Source: Candidatus Gastranaerophilales bacterium (lineage in GTDB: Bacteria > Cyanobacteriota > Vampirovibrionia > Gastranaerophilales > Gastranaerophilaceae). Taken from it: 24,072 nt of DNA. The notes below the pieces were generated by a model. That model did no database searches. It was not told the DNA's origin and worked only from the letters and a program-made list of their open reading frames with translations. The DNA is taken from the NCBI GenBank assembly GCA_900548405.1, contig UNSJ01000030.1, forward strand, positions 1-24,072. The letters run 5' to 3'. Below, in pieces: positions 1 to 7,913 of the stretch (its first letter is position 1; each line of letters begins with the position of its first letter). The position numbers were made by a program, and so were the translations under genes.

Positions 1-61
1 AATAAGTGTTATTAAAACTAATTTAATAGAATAGTTATTAAATTAATAATATTCTATTAAT

Positions 62-385
62 ATGGGTAATTTGTTATTAGAATTTGGGAAAAAAGTAAAA
101 TATTATAGAAAATTAGCTGGTTTTAGTCAAGAAATATTAGCAGAAAAGCTTGACCTTACTCCAACTACTATTACATTGATTGAAACAGGCAGAAATTTTG
201 TAAATTCTGCGACATTAGAAAATATTTGCTCAGTGCTCAATGTAGAACCCTGTGCCTTGTTTGATTTTAAGTCAGATATGTTGACCAAAGAAAATCAGTA
301 CGCTCATCAAATTTCTACTCTTTCCAAAAATCTTAGCCCTGACAAACAAAAACACATTATTGAAATCTTAAAAACATTCCAATAG
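62..385 (+). CDS. XRE-family helix-turn-helix regulator (copy 1)
   Basis: A 107-residue protein. Residues about 8-65 form a Cro/C1-type DNA-binding domain: FGKKVKYYRKLAGFSQEILA, then the recognition region TPTTITLIETGRN and the closing helix LENICSVLNVEPCALFDF. The remaining 40 residues are a polar helical tail with no recognisable effector domain, so it is probably a small dimeric repressor. It has the same length and plan as the protein at 10792-11115 (IESGR and SVLEIE align with IETGR and SVLNVE), so the two are paralogues. No clear Shine-Dalgarno precedes the ATG. The upstream sequence TAAGTGTTATTA resembles repeats in front of the second copy. Its stop lies 1 nt from the stop of the converging yqeG-like gene. 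Target genes are unknown. Confidence 0.85.
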   Translation: MGNLLLEFGKKVKYYRKLAGFSQEILAEKLDLTPTTITLIETGRNFVNSATLENICSVLNVEPCALFDFKSDMLTKENQYAHQISTLSKNLSPDKQKHIIEILKTFQ

Positions 386-386
386 T

Positions 387-866
387 TTATCGTCTTATTG
401 TTATTCGTTCAAGTTTTCTCGCGAAACGAACAATCGGTTTTTCAGTGTCAGCAGTGATTGAATCAACCAGAATGGTTTTGCATCCCAAATTTTTACCGCA
501 TAAAACATCCGTTAAAGGTCTGTCACCTACAAAACAGGTAGTTTCAGACGTAATTCCGTGTTTATTCATAAACTCTTTTGCAACTTTTGTATCAGGCTTG
601 TGAGCTTCAAAAACAATTGGAAAATCTGTACAAGAACAGACTTTTTCAATATATTCGGGATTATTGTTATTTGATACAACACCAATAAAAAAATCTTTTT
701 TTACTTTCTCAAGCCAATTGAGAGTTTCCTGAGAATAAAAACCTGTTTTTGAGCCCATTAAAGTGCTGTCTAAATCAAACAACAAGGCATTTATTCCTGC
801 TGCTTTCAGCTCATCTAAATCAATATTATAAATACTTTTTAAGTTGTAATCGGGTTTTAAAAACAT
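387..866 (-). CDS. yqeG: YqeG-family HAD-IIIA phosphatase
   Basis: A 159-residue haloacid dehalogenase-type phosphatase of the YqeG family. Motif I is FDLDSTL (nucleophile D31, general acid D33), motif II is VVSNNN (S65), the motif III lysine is K90 in EAHKPD, and motif IV is GDRPLTD (D115, D120). The length is close to the roughly 170 residues usual for YqeG. No cap domain is visible, as expected of this subclass. The physiological substrate of this family is not firmly established. A Shine-Dalgarno (AAAAAGGTA) precedes the ATG. It lies 17 nt downstream of the U32 gene on the same strand, so the two are probably co-transcribed. Confidence 0.88.
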   Translation of the reverse strand: MFLKPDYNLKSIYNIDLDELKAAGINALLFDLDSTLMGSKTGFYSQETLNWLEKVKKDFFIGVVSNNNNPEYIEKVCSCTDFPIVFEAHKPDTKVAKEFMNKHGITSETTCFVGDRPLTDVLCGKNLGCKTILVDSITADTEKPIVRFARKLERITIRR

Positions 867-883
867 TTTTACCTTTTTTATAT

Positions 884-2140
884 TTACTGATTATTTTTTA
901 TACCAACTGTACGTGCTATTGCATACTTATAGTTTACAGGCAACTGAGAGAATTTCACGAAAACATCGTCATTTGTGTTGCCAAGCGGCAGCTCCTCTCC
1001 GTGCTCATTTTTAATACTTTCAACAACTGCCGTAAACTGTTCTTCAGGAGTTATAATTTCAACTTCATCAGAAAGAAGCATTTTGTTTTTAATTTTAACA
1101 GGCAGATAACCTTCTAAATCAACATCTTGAGGGAAATGCGACTTCGTCACCTCGCATAAGAAATCAGCTCCTGCAAGACCCTTTGAAATATTATAGCTGT
1201 AACTTTCCCCGTTATTTTCACCGAGTGCAAATCCTGTTGTATAACCTCTGTTACCGACTTTTTTAAGCTCATTAAAATATTTTTCAAGGTCAGCATCGTG
1301 ATTTTTCAAAACTTCATCTATTGCCTGTCTGTAAGTTTTTGCAACAGCAGAAACATAATATAAGCTCTTTGTTCTTCCTTCAACCTTAAAAGAGTCAACA
1401 CCTGCTTCAATAAGCTCAGGCAGCTGCTTGACAAGACATAAATCTTTCGGGCTCAAAATATGCGAGCCTCTGTCATCCTGATTTATCTCCAGATACTCGT
1501 CAGGTCTGGTTTCTTCAACAAGTTTATAGCTCCACCTGCAAGGCTGAGAGCAGTTGCCGTGATTGGCTTTCCTTTCGCCTTTTGAAAAATAATCGCTCAA
1601 CAAGCATCTGCCTGAGAAAGAAACACACTGCGCACCGTGAACAAAACATTCCAATTCAACATCAGGAACCTGTCTTCTTATTTCAGCAATATCTTTAACA
1701 GCAAGTTCTCTCGCAAGAATAACTCTGCTTGCGCCTAAATCACGCCAAAATTTTACACTTTCATAATTAAGCGTATTAGTTTGAGTGCTAATATGAACGG
1801 GAATTTCAGGAAGATATTTTCTGACAAGGTTAAATACTCCGAAATCACTTAAAATTATTGCATCGGGAGCCGCATCTTTAAATCTGTCAATACAGCCTTC
1901 CAAAAGTTTAATATCATTATTAAAAGCAAATATATTTAATGTTACATAAGCTTTAGCCCCCAGAGAATGAGCCAAATCTACCGCTTGTTTCAAATTTTCC
2001 AGCGTAATTAATTCACCTTTTCTCATTGCTCTAAGGCTGAAATCAACAACTCCGAGGTAAACAGCATCAGCTCCGTATTTAATCGCGTATTCAAGTTTTT
2101 CAATATTGCCCGCCGGCATTAACAGTTCTACATCTCGCAT
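884..2140 (-). CDS. trhP: U32 family protein, TrhP-like tRNA hydroxylase
   Basis: A 418-residue protein of peptidase family U32. It opens with LLMPAGNIEKLEYAIKYGAD, the first strand and helix of the TIM barrel. The family signature is ECFVHGAQCVSFSGRCLLSD (residues 164-183), followed by NCSQPCRW. The four cysteines C172, C179, C197 and C201 match the set that in studied U32 proteins binds an iron-sulphur cluster. Length and the C-terminal beta-domain fit the TrhP/YegQ/YrrO group, which makes 5-hydroxyuridine at tRNA position 34 using prephenate. The assignment within U32 is inferred; members of this family were formerly called collagenases. A promoter TTGATT-17-TAATAT ends 6 nt before the ATG, and no Shine-Dalgarno is placed properly. 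Confidence 0.82.
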   Translation of the reverse strand: MRDVELLMPAGNIEKLEYAIKYGADAVYLGVVDFSLRAMRKGELITLENLKQAVDLAHSLGAKAYVTLNIFAFNNDIKLLEGCIDRFKDAAPDAIILSDFGVFNLVRKYLPEIPVHISTQTNTLNYESVKFWRDLGASRVILARELAVKDIAEIRRQVPDVELECFVHGAQCVSFSGRCLLSDYFSKGERKANHGNCSQPCRWSYKLVEETRPDEYLEINQDDRGSHILSPKDLCLVKQLPELIEAGVDSFKVEGRTKSLYYVSAVAKTYRQAIDEVLKNHDADLEKYFNELKKVGNRGYTTGFALGENNGESYSYNISKGLAGADFLCEVTKSHFPQDVDLEGYLPVKIKNKMLLSDEVEIITPEEQFTAVVESIKNEHGEELPLGNTNDDVFVKFSQLPVNYKYAIARTVGIKNNQ

Positions 2141-2146
2141 AACTGT

Positions 2147-2175
2147 ATATTATCCTAAAGAATACAAATAATCAA
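2147..2175 (-). promoter_or_regulatory. Sigma-70-type promoter of the U32/yqeG unit
   Basis: On the minus strand, -35 TTGATT (2170-2175), a 17-nt spacer, and -10 TAATAT (2147-2152). Exactly 6 nt separate the -10 from the ATG at 2140, so transcription should begin at or next to the start codon (leaderless mRNA). Confidence 0.5.
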
Positions 2176-2268
2176 CCGATTAGGTGATGCCCTTTTATGA
2201 TTAATGCATAAGATATATATATAAAGAAATTCAAAACAGATTTATATGTTTATTGGAGAAGAAAGATT

Positions 2269-2403
2269 ATGCAAACAATTGAAAATGCTGCAACTACATT
2301 AAAAGAAATTTGGGAATATCAGCACCCCGTTATGCACACATGGTTTGTATTAAGTTCTGTATCCCTTTGCTTTATGTTCGCTTTATTATACTTTGTAATA
2401 TAA
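2269..2403 (+). CDS. Small single-pass membrane protein, 44 residues
   Basis: A short reading frame in what would otherwise be a 326-nt gap. The ATG is preceded by a good Shine-Dalgarno (TTGGAGAAGAAAG). Residues 1-23 are soluble and start MQTIENAATTLKEIWEYQHP. Residues 24-44 form one hydrophobic helix, TWFVLSSVSLCFMFALLYFV, ending one residue before the stop. The likely topology is a cytoplasmic or surface N-terminal helix and a C-terminal membrane anchor. I recognise no family. The order of soluble helix, His-Pro kink and tail-anchor helix resembles small accessory subunits of membrane complexes, but that is only an impression. It sits 63 nt upstream of the permease gene, which has its own promoter. 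The rest of the gap (2176-2268) shows nothing recognisable. Confidence 0.6.
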   Translation: MQTIENAATTLKEIWEYQHPVMHTWFVLSSVSLCFMFALLYFVI

Positions 2404-2451
2404 GTTAACACATAAAAAGGACTTTTTTCAACGTTCAACCTTTTATTTTAA

Positions 2452-2460
2452 TGATATAAT
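2452..2460 (+). promoter_or_regulatory. Extended -10 promoter of the permease gene
   Basis: TGATATAAT is a perfect extended -10 (TGnTATAAT). It ends 6 nt before the ATG at 2467. There is no good -35, and no Shine-Dalgarno can fit between. The predicted transcript starts at or beside the ATG. Confidence 0.6.
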
Positions 2461-2466
2461 CATCTT

Positions 2467-3291
2467 ATGAGAAAAGTTCGTGTATTTTTGGGATATCTAA
2501 CCTTAATATTAATAGCAATCAGTATGCTTTACCCGTTTTTGGCAATGTTAAATTTATCTTTCGTTAATAACAACGAAATCTTTTCTAACGCAGGAAAAGT
2601 AATCCACACGAATTTAACCTTAGAAAACTACAAAAGTGTATTTAATCAAATCCCCCTAAGTGTTTATTTTTTAAACAGCCTTATTGTGGCATTTGTTACG
2701 ACAGTCGGGCAGGTTATATTTGCGGCACTGGCAGGGTATGCATTTGCAAGAATGAATTTTAAGTACAAAAATGCTTTGTTTCTTGTAATACTTATTACTA
2801 TGCTTATTCCGCCTCAGGTAAATATTATTCCGCTTTTCTTTTTAATGCGTGAATTACATTTGATTGACACGTATCAGGCTTTAATTTTACCGGCATTATT
2901 CGGCGGTTTCGGAGTATTCCTGATGCGCCAGTATTTTCTCGGGCTGCCAAAAGATCTGGAAGAATCCGCAAAAATTGACGGGTGCAACTTATTTCAAACG
3001 TTCTTTAAAATTGCGCTGCCTCTGGCACTTCCGACTGTTGCAACTCTGGCAATCTTCACATTTGTTACAACATGGAACAGCTTTATGTGGCCGTTAATCG
3101 TCACTAATTCTGAAGGAATGAGAACACTTCCTGTCGGACTTGCAATTTACAAAGGTAGTTTCAGAGAAATAACTCTCTGGGGAGAGCTTTTAGCCTGCTC
3201 TGTCATTTGCACAATACCTGTTATAGGAGTATTTTTACTGGGTAAAAAATATTTTATTTCTGATATTTTGCAGGGCGGCGTGAAAGAATAG
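2467..3291 (+). CDS. ABC transporter permease, MalG/carbohydrate type
   Basis: A 274-residue inner-membrane permease of the binding-protein-dependent sugar ABC family (CUT1, MalG-like). Six membrane helices are visible at about 9-28, 68-95, 103-127, 137-158, 186-208 and 240-260. The EAA loop that docks onto the ATPase is DLEESAKIDGCNLFQTFFKI (163-182), with the conserved D-G at 171-172. The end, ILQGGVKE, is typical of the family. It should pair with a MalF-type permease, a solute-binding protein and a MalK-type ATPase, none of which is in this window, so it is an orphan here. Sugar specificity cannot be read. A 4-alpha-glucanotransferase lies about 3 kb away on the other strand, which makes a maltodextrin link conceivable but unproven. 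Confidence 0.9.
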   Translation: MRKVRVFLGYLTLILIAISMLYPFLAMLNLSFVNNNEIFSNAGKVIHTNLTLENYKSVFNQIPLSVYFLNSLIVAFVTTVGQVIFAALAGYAFARMNFKYKNALFLVILITMLIPPQVNIIPLFFLMRELHLIDTYQALILPALFGGFGVFLMRQYFLGLPKDLEESAKIDGCNLFQTFFKIALPLALPTVATLAIFTFVTTWNSFMWPLIVTNSEGMRTLPVGLAIYKGSFREITLWGELLACSVICTIPVIGVFLLGKKYFISDILQGGVKE

Positions 3292-3300
3292 CAAAAATTA

Positions 3301-3309
3301 TGATATAAT
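3301..3309 (+). promoter_or_regulatory. Extended -10 promoter of the U32-like gene
   Basis: TGATATAAT again, 6 nt before the ATG at 3316 and just after the permease stop. GTGAAA at 3280-3285 (18-nt spacer) is a possible -35 inside the end of the permease gene. No Shine-Dalgarno is present, so the U32-like gene may have its own leaderless transcript. Confidence 0.55.
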
Positions 3310-3315
3310 TACGCT

Positions 3316-4959
3316 ATGGAAAATATAAGAATTACGGCTCCCGTTAAAAAACCTGAAGATATTGAAGTTTTTGCAAAAGAAACCTCTTGCAGAGATTATT
3401 ATGTTTATTATAAAAAGTTTTTAAATAACAACTTTGAATATGTTAATGAATTTGTTCAGGCCGCAAAGAAAAATAACTGTGCAATTTACATAAATTTTAA
3501 ACACGATATTACGGAAGAAAATTTGCCTGAAATAAAGAAAATGATTAGATTTTTAAAAACTGCAGGTATTGACGGCATTTTTATAAACAGCTTTGCTATT
3601 CTTGAAGCCATTAAAGTTTTCAATCTGCCGTTTAAAGTGATTGTCGATTCATATTTTGATATCCACAACCTTGCGGGGATTGACTTTGTAAACAATTTCC
3701 ACAAAGTTGATGAAATTATTATCACAGAAGAAATTTATATGAAAAATATTGCCAAAATTAAGCAATACACAAAGCTTCCGCTTGCAATTGACAGCGATAA
3801 CCTGCCTTATTGCGCTGAAGATATTAAAAAATTAAAAGCAATTGACAGCGTTGTTATAAAAGGAAAATTTAATTCTTCTGAGGAAATACTCGAAGGAATT
3901 GAGCTTGTTGAAAAAATTCTTGAAAAACCGAAGCTTTTTAAACATCAAAAACTTCCTTTCAAACATGTCAGAAAAAGCATTTATCAAACAAACCATTTTC
4001 TCGGAGTTGTAGTAAGTGCTGAAGGTCAGGATTTTAAGTTCAGTAAAAATATTAAAAATTTTGAATGGGAAATTAAACGTCCGAGAATAAAAACAAACAA
4101 TGATTATTCAAAAAAAGACTTATACAAAATTAATCTGCGCTTATCTGAGCTTGCACAATTAAAAGAGCTGGAAAAATATATTAAAAAAACCGGCACAAAT
4201 CCAGTTTATTCTATTGAATACGGAGAAATTCTTGCCACATGCGACCTTGCAACCAGCAGTTTCCATGAAATTATTATGAAAGTAAAAAAATTCTGTACCA
4301 AATACGGAATAAAATTTCAGCTTTCAACTCCGAGAATTCTAATAGAACGTGATTTTGACAGGGTTTACGAGTATGTAAAACAAATTCTGCTTACAAATCC
4401 TGCTCCTGATTCTTTAATAATTAACAATATCGGATATTTTTGGACAGTAATAAATGATTCGGATTTGAAAAATATTCCTATTGAAATCGGACAGGGAATT
4501 AACCTTTTAAACAGCTTGTCTATCAAGTGTTTAAACAATCTTGCACCGATTAACACTGTTGATTTTACTTCTTTTCCGGATATGGAAAGCGCATTAAAAA
4601 CAATTAAGAAGATTAAAAATGATATTCCTTATAAAAAATACACTATCGCCGGAAATATAAGAGTGCCGAGTCAAGGCTTATGCCCGCTTAATAATGACAG
4701 CGCAATTATTTCAAGATTATCCTGTAAAGCTCCATGCCACAGGGGAGGTTTTGCCTTACATGACCCTTCGCTGGATAAAATGTTTCCCTTCACCTGCGAC
4801 GGCTTTTGCCGAATGCACATGTTTGAGGATAAAATATTAGAAAACTTTGCATCGGTAGAAGAACTTGCCAAAGCAGGAGTTAACGAGTTTGTATTCGATT
4901 TGAGCGCATTGCATGCCAAATTCGTTACAATACTGTTAAACAAATTTTTTGAAGATTAA
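3316..4959 (+). CDS. Divergent U32-like TIM-barrel protein with C-terminal cysteine cluster
   Basis: A 547-residue soluble protein. The N-terminal half (ITAPVKKPEDIEVF, then repeated beta-alpha units such as GIDGIFINSFAILEAIKVFN) looks like a degenerate U32 barrel. The C-terminal part resembles the cysteine region of family U32: GLCPLNND, LSCKAPCHRGGFALHD, FPFTCDGFCRMHMFE and EELAKAGVNEFVFDLS. The cysteines are C456, C470, C474, C494 and C498. Four or five cysteines at this spacing would suit an iron-sulphur cluster, as in UbiU/UbiV and TrhP. The usual U32 signature around E-x-F-x-x-G is not clear here. Function is unknown; an RNA- or cofactor-modifying oxygen-transfer role is only a family-based guess. 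Its stop codon directly abuts the stop of the opposing gene. Confidence 0.6.
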   Translation: MENIRITAPVKKPEDIEVFAKETSCRDYYVYYKKFLNNNFEYVNEFVQAAKKNNCAIYINFKHDITEENLPEIKKMIRFLKTAGIDGIFINSFAILEAIKVFNLPFKVIVDSYFDIHNLAGIDFVNNFHKVDEIIITEEIYMKNIAKIKQYTKLPLAIDSDNLPYCAEDIKKLKAIDSVVIKGKFNSSEEILEGIELVEKILEKPKLFKHQKLPFKHVRKSIYQTNHFLGVVVSAEGQDFKFSKNIKNFEWEIKRPRIKTNNDYSKKDLYKINLRLSELAQLKELEKYIKKTGTNPVYSIEYGEILATCDLATSSFHEIIMKVKKFCTKYGIKFQLSTPRILIERDFDRVYEYVKQILLTNPAPDSLIINNIGYFWTVINDSDLKNIPIEIGQGINLLNSLSIKCLNNLAPINTVDFTSFPDMESALKTIKKIKNDIPYKKYTIAGNIRVPSQGLCPLNNDSAIISRLSCKAPCHRGGFALHDPSLDKMFPFTCDGFCRMHMFEDKILENFASVEELAKAGVNEFVFDLSALHAKFVTILLNKFFED

Positions 4960-5814
4960 CTATAACTTGTATCTCAAGATTGAATTTGAACCTTGTGACG
5001 ATACAAAAAGCAAATTGCCGTTAACATGCATTCCATAAGGTTTTTGAATGTTTGAAATAAGAACCGAAACAGTACCTGTCGGTGTAATTTTTAGCACATT
5101 ATTACTATTGTAATTAGAAATATATATATTTCCGTTATCATCGCTAACCATTCCGATTGGACCGTTTACACGCGAGTCTTTTAAGAAAATAACTCTTTTA
5201 CCGTCTGGTGTAATTTTATAGACCATATTGTCAGCAAAGCAAGCAACATAAACATTACCGTTTTTGTCACTGGTAATACCAGTCGGACTGGCAATGTTAT
5301 TGTACATTCCGTTTGTTTCTTCAATCTTGGATGTATCTTGCTGCTGCTTTTGCACTTCATCATGCTTTATAGTCTGCATATCAGTGTTAAGTGTAGAAGC
5401 TAATGCCTGAGCTCTGTTGTATGCCGTGCTTTCTGCCGGTATCAAAGATAAGTATGTTTTAGCTTTATCGGGCTGACCGAGTTTTTTGCTTAATTTAGCA
5501 GCTTTATAAACAGATTCATAGTCATCAGGCTTTCTTACAATAATTTGTTTAAACACAGCCAATGCTGCTTCATCCTGATGAAGATACTCAAGAATTGAAC
5601 CCAAATTGTAGTATGCATCAATATAATTAGGATCAATATTTATTGCCTGCCTGAAAGATGCCATAGCTCGGTCATATTGACCCACTTTATAGAAGTCTAC
5701 ACCCATATTGTATTCAAGTTTAGCCTCTGTCGGAGGTTCATAAGGCTGAACGGGTTCAGCAAGAGCGAAACCCGTGTTAGCCAATAAACATAATGTTATT
5801 AAAAGTTTTTTCAT
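4960..5814 (-). CDS. Exported TPR plus NHL-repeat protein
   Basis: A 284-residue protein with a signal peptide, MKKLLITLCLLANTGFALA, probably cut before E20. Residues about 33-130 hold two good TPR units (KLEYNMGVDFYKVGQYDRAM, then YIDAYYNLGSILEYLHQDEA) and a weaker third. A polar linker rich in Q and K (about 140-165) leads to three NHL-like blades: PTGITSDKNGNVYVACFADN, PIGMVSDDNGNIYISNYNSN and PYGMHVNGNLLFVSSQGSNS. Three blades are too few to close a normal propeller, so it may oligomerise or be shortened. It is probably a periplasmic or surface protein-protein interaction module; no catalytic motif is visible. It starts 38 nt after malQ on the same strand with only a weak ribosome-binding site (GGTG), so it is likely co-transcribed with malQ. 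Confidence 0.8.
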   Translation of the reverse strand: MKKLLITLCLLANTGFALAEPVQPYEPPTEAKLEYNMGVDFYKVGQYDRAMASFRQAINIDPNYIDAYYNLGSILEYLHQDEAALAVFKQIIVRKPDDYESVYKAAKLSKKLGQPDKAKTYLSLIPAESTAYNRAQALASTLNTDMQTIKHDEVQKQQQDTSKIEETNGMYNNIASPTGITSDKNGNVYVACFADNMVYKITPDGKRVIFLKDSRVNGPIGMVSDDNGNIYISNYNSNNVLKITPTGTVSVLISNIQKPYGMHVNGNLLFVSSQGSNSILRYKL

Positions 5815-5852
5815 TTACAGCACCATAAAATTTTTACAATAATATAATGTGG

Positions 5853-7742
5853 TTACTTGCATGACACTTCATCAAGTTTTTCTATTAACTTTTGATTTTT
5901 CTCTGCAAACTCGTGTCCTCTTGCAATTATAGCTAATTTTAAAATATTTGCAAGGTTGATAGGAGTAAGCTCTTTGTAGTTATCAGGAAGTCTTAAGCTC
6001 CAGTTTGCATCACCTGATGTACCCGGCCTGTTATAAACATCATAGATATTAAAGTAATCCGTAAAGAAAATTTGAATATTTTCCGCACAAGATGCAAACA
6101 ATTCAACAAGCTTGGTTTGAGCTAAAAATTCAGCATCATCAGTTAATTTAACGATAATATCATCTTTATTATCAGCTTCCGCAAACAAATCATCTACAAG
6201 GTTTTTAGCGTGAAGATAGCCTGTATGCGTATGAATATTTTGGTCAGCCCACATTTTAATAGGTTCATTATCGTGAGTGCCTACCATAGCCCAGGTTCTT
6301 TTGTTGATATTACAGCATCTGTAAGGGTCCTCAGGCTTATCGGCTTCTACAAACTGCGTTAATTTCATACCTTGAAGTCCATAGGTTTCCATTACCGCTG
6401 CTACCGGGTTTGTAAGCGTACCCAAGTCTTCACATACAATTGCATCTTTATCCAGACCTTCTTCTTTTGCTGCTTCAATTACTATTTTTTCAATTAATCT
6501 GCCGTAATCTTTAATTTGCTGTTTGCTTAGAGTTTTAACTCTTTTTTCTTTATCAGCTGTAAGTTCCATATCCAAATCTTCAATTTTTGCAATAGCATAT
6601 TTTGAAAGTTCAGGATGTTCCGGAGAAGAATAAAGTCTGCCCGCACCTTGTTCAATCATAGGTTTTTTGCCTGCTTTATAAACCCAAGGATCAATTAACC
6701 CAACAATATGGTCAATTCTTACACCACCTGGATTTTCTCTGAACATTTTTTTATAAAGATTTTTCAAAAGCTGACCGCCTTCGTCTAAAGAACCGTCTGA
6801 ATTATATAATCTTTCAGGATCCATAACAGGGAATCCCCAAGCTTGACCGTCTTTTGAGAAGTAATCCGGAGGACAGCCCAAGCACCAGCCTTTTAAAAAT
6901 AATGATTGATAAGCCCATGTGTCGCGGTCTGAAAATGCAACTTGTCTGTCAGCAATCATTTTAATATCATTTTCTTTGGCAAATTTTCTTGTTTCTTCAT
7001 TTTGCTTGCTGATGATGAATTGTATAAACTTATACATTTCAATTTCATCAGAATATTTCTTTTCAATCTCTTCAATTCTTTTTGCAAATTCCATTCTTTG
7101 TTCTATGGATTCAGGATTAAAAAGGTTTTTGTCAGTTTCTGAATTCCATAACGGCCAGTAATCATTGCCGTGTTCAATAGACAAAGCTTCGTATAAACTG
7201 TCTTTATCCAGCCAGAAACTGTTTTCGCTTTTGAATTGTTTAAACTCTTTCTCAAGCTTTTTAACAGGATTTGCCTTGAAGTTATTCCATGCCTCCTGCA
7301 AAGCTTCGTTTTGTTTCTTATAAATATAAGAGTAAGCTGTTTTGTTGGTATCTTTATTGGGATTTTCATTTACGATTTGGTTATAAGTATCTTCCGAAAG
7401 AATTTTATTCCATGCCTTTGTAGTCAATTGTTTCAAATCAATAAACAACGGGTTATCAGAAAAAATAGTACCTGTATAAGGAGAAGAATCACAACCCTTT
7501 GTTTTACCTGCAGGTCCAAGCTGTATAGCATCAAATAAACCTGATGCATACCCAATAAATTCTTTACCCGCTTCGCTGTTAATACTTCCGAAACCTGTAT
7601 TTTGATTTGCAGCAGCAGGGAAGCTTCCGTTATGCATAATAAAAGCCAAGTTTTTTTTGCCCAGTGCTTTTAACGCTTTTTTTATAGTCTTTTTTGATTT
7701 TTCGTCTAAAACATTAGATTGTTTTTCTAAAGTACAAGTCAT
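5853..7742 (-). CDS. malQ: 4-alpha-glucanotransferase (GH77, amylomaltase)
   Basis: A 629-residue glycoside hydrolase family 77 enzyme, which moves alpha-1,4-glucan segments between maltodextrins or glycogen chains. All three catalytic carboxylates can be placed: nucleophile D344 in VRIDH, acid/base E438 in CEDLG and stabilising D491 in GTHDNEP. GCPPDYFSKDGQAWGFPVMD (289-308) is also typical. The protein is longer than the roughly 500-residue minimal bacterial enzymes because of a charged helical insert at about 110-235. The N-terminal part has the expected QLGP and SPYTGTIFSDNPLFID. The start is supported by a GGGG-containing Shine-Dalgarno (AGGAAGAAGGGG) and a promoter at 7777-7805. It is presumably cytoplasmic and used in glycogen or maltodextrin breakdown. 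Confidence 0.95.
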   Translation of the reverse strand: MTCTLEKQSNVLDEKSKKTIKKALKALGKKNLAFIMHNGSFPAAANQNTGFGSINSEAGKEFIGYASGLFDAIQLGPAGKTKGCDSSPYTGTIFSDNPLFIDLKQLTTKAWNKILSEDTYNQIVNENPNKDTNKTAYSYIYKKQNEALQEAWNNFKANPVKKLEKEFKQFKSENSFWLDKDSLYEALSIEHGNDYWPLWNSETDKNLFNPESIEQRMEFAKRIEEIEKKYSDEIEMYKFIQFIISKQNEETRKFAKENDIKMIADRQVAFSDRDTWAYQSLFLKGWCLGCPPDYFSKDGQAWGFPVMDPERLYNSDGSLDEGGQLLKNLYKKMFRENPGGVRIDHIVGLIDPWVYKAGKKPMIEQGAGRLYSSPEHPELSKYAIAKIEDLDMELTADKEKRVKTLSKQQIKDYGRLIEKIVIEAAKEEGLDKDAIVCEDLGTLTNPVAAVMETYGLQGMKLTQFVEADKPEDPYRCCNINKRTWAMVGTHDNEPIKMWADQNIHTHTGYLHAKNLVDDLFAEADNKDDIIVKLTDDAEFLAQTKLVELFASCAENIQIFFTDYFNIYDVYNRPGTSGDANWSLRLPDNYKELTPINLANILKLAIIARGHEFAEKNQKLIEKLDEVSCK

Positions 7743-7776
7743 AATTACCCCTTCTTCCTAAAATATCAACAAATCG

Positions 7777-7805
7777 ATAGTATCATGAGGTATTTTTTTT
7801 TTCAA
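7777..7805 (-). promoter_or_regulatory. Probable malQ promoter
   Basis: Minus-strand -35 TTGAAA (7800-7805), a 17-nt spacer containing an A-run, and -10 TACTAT (7777-7782). It would give an mRNA leader of about 30 nt with the GGGG-type ribosome-binding site. The -10 matches consensus at only four of six positions. Confidence 0.5.
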
Positions 7806-7825
7806 CAGATGCCTAATTAATTTTT

Positions 7826-7843
7826 CTAATTCTTGAGAATTAG
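7826..7843. promoter_or_regulatory. Palindrome between the divergent malQ and pilin-1 promoters
   Basis: CTAATTCT-TG-AGAATTAG is an 8-bp perfect inverted repeat with a 2-nt centre. It lies about 40 bp upstream of the pilin-1 -35 and 20 bp upstream of the malQ -35, where an operator for either promoter could sit. No T-run follows, so it is not a terminator. No known regulator box is recognised. Confidence 0.4.
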
Positions 7844-7884
7844 TTAAAAATAGTTAATTTTTTTAATAAAAAATTTATAAACAC

Positions 7885-7913
7885 TTGACAATTTTTAATA
7901 AATACTTTAAAAT
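7885..7913 (+). promoter_or_regulatory. Strong sigma-70-type promoter of pilin 1
   Basis: -35 TTGACA (7885-7890), a 17-nt spacer and -10 TAAAAT (7908-7913): perfect consensus at -35 and five of six at -10. The same hexamers and spacing occur in front of the paralogue pilin 2 (10674-10702). High expression is expected. Confidence 0.85.

Noticed and set aside
6919..7538. Several plus-strand frames of 66-100 codons within malQ
   Set aside because: Antisense shadows of the GH77 gene, hydrophobic-biased from AT-rich complement codons, without ribosome-binding sites.
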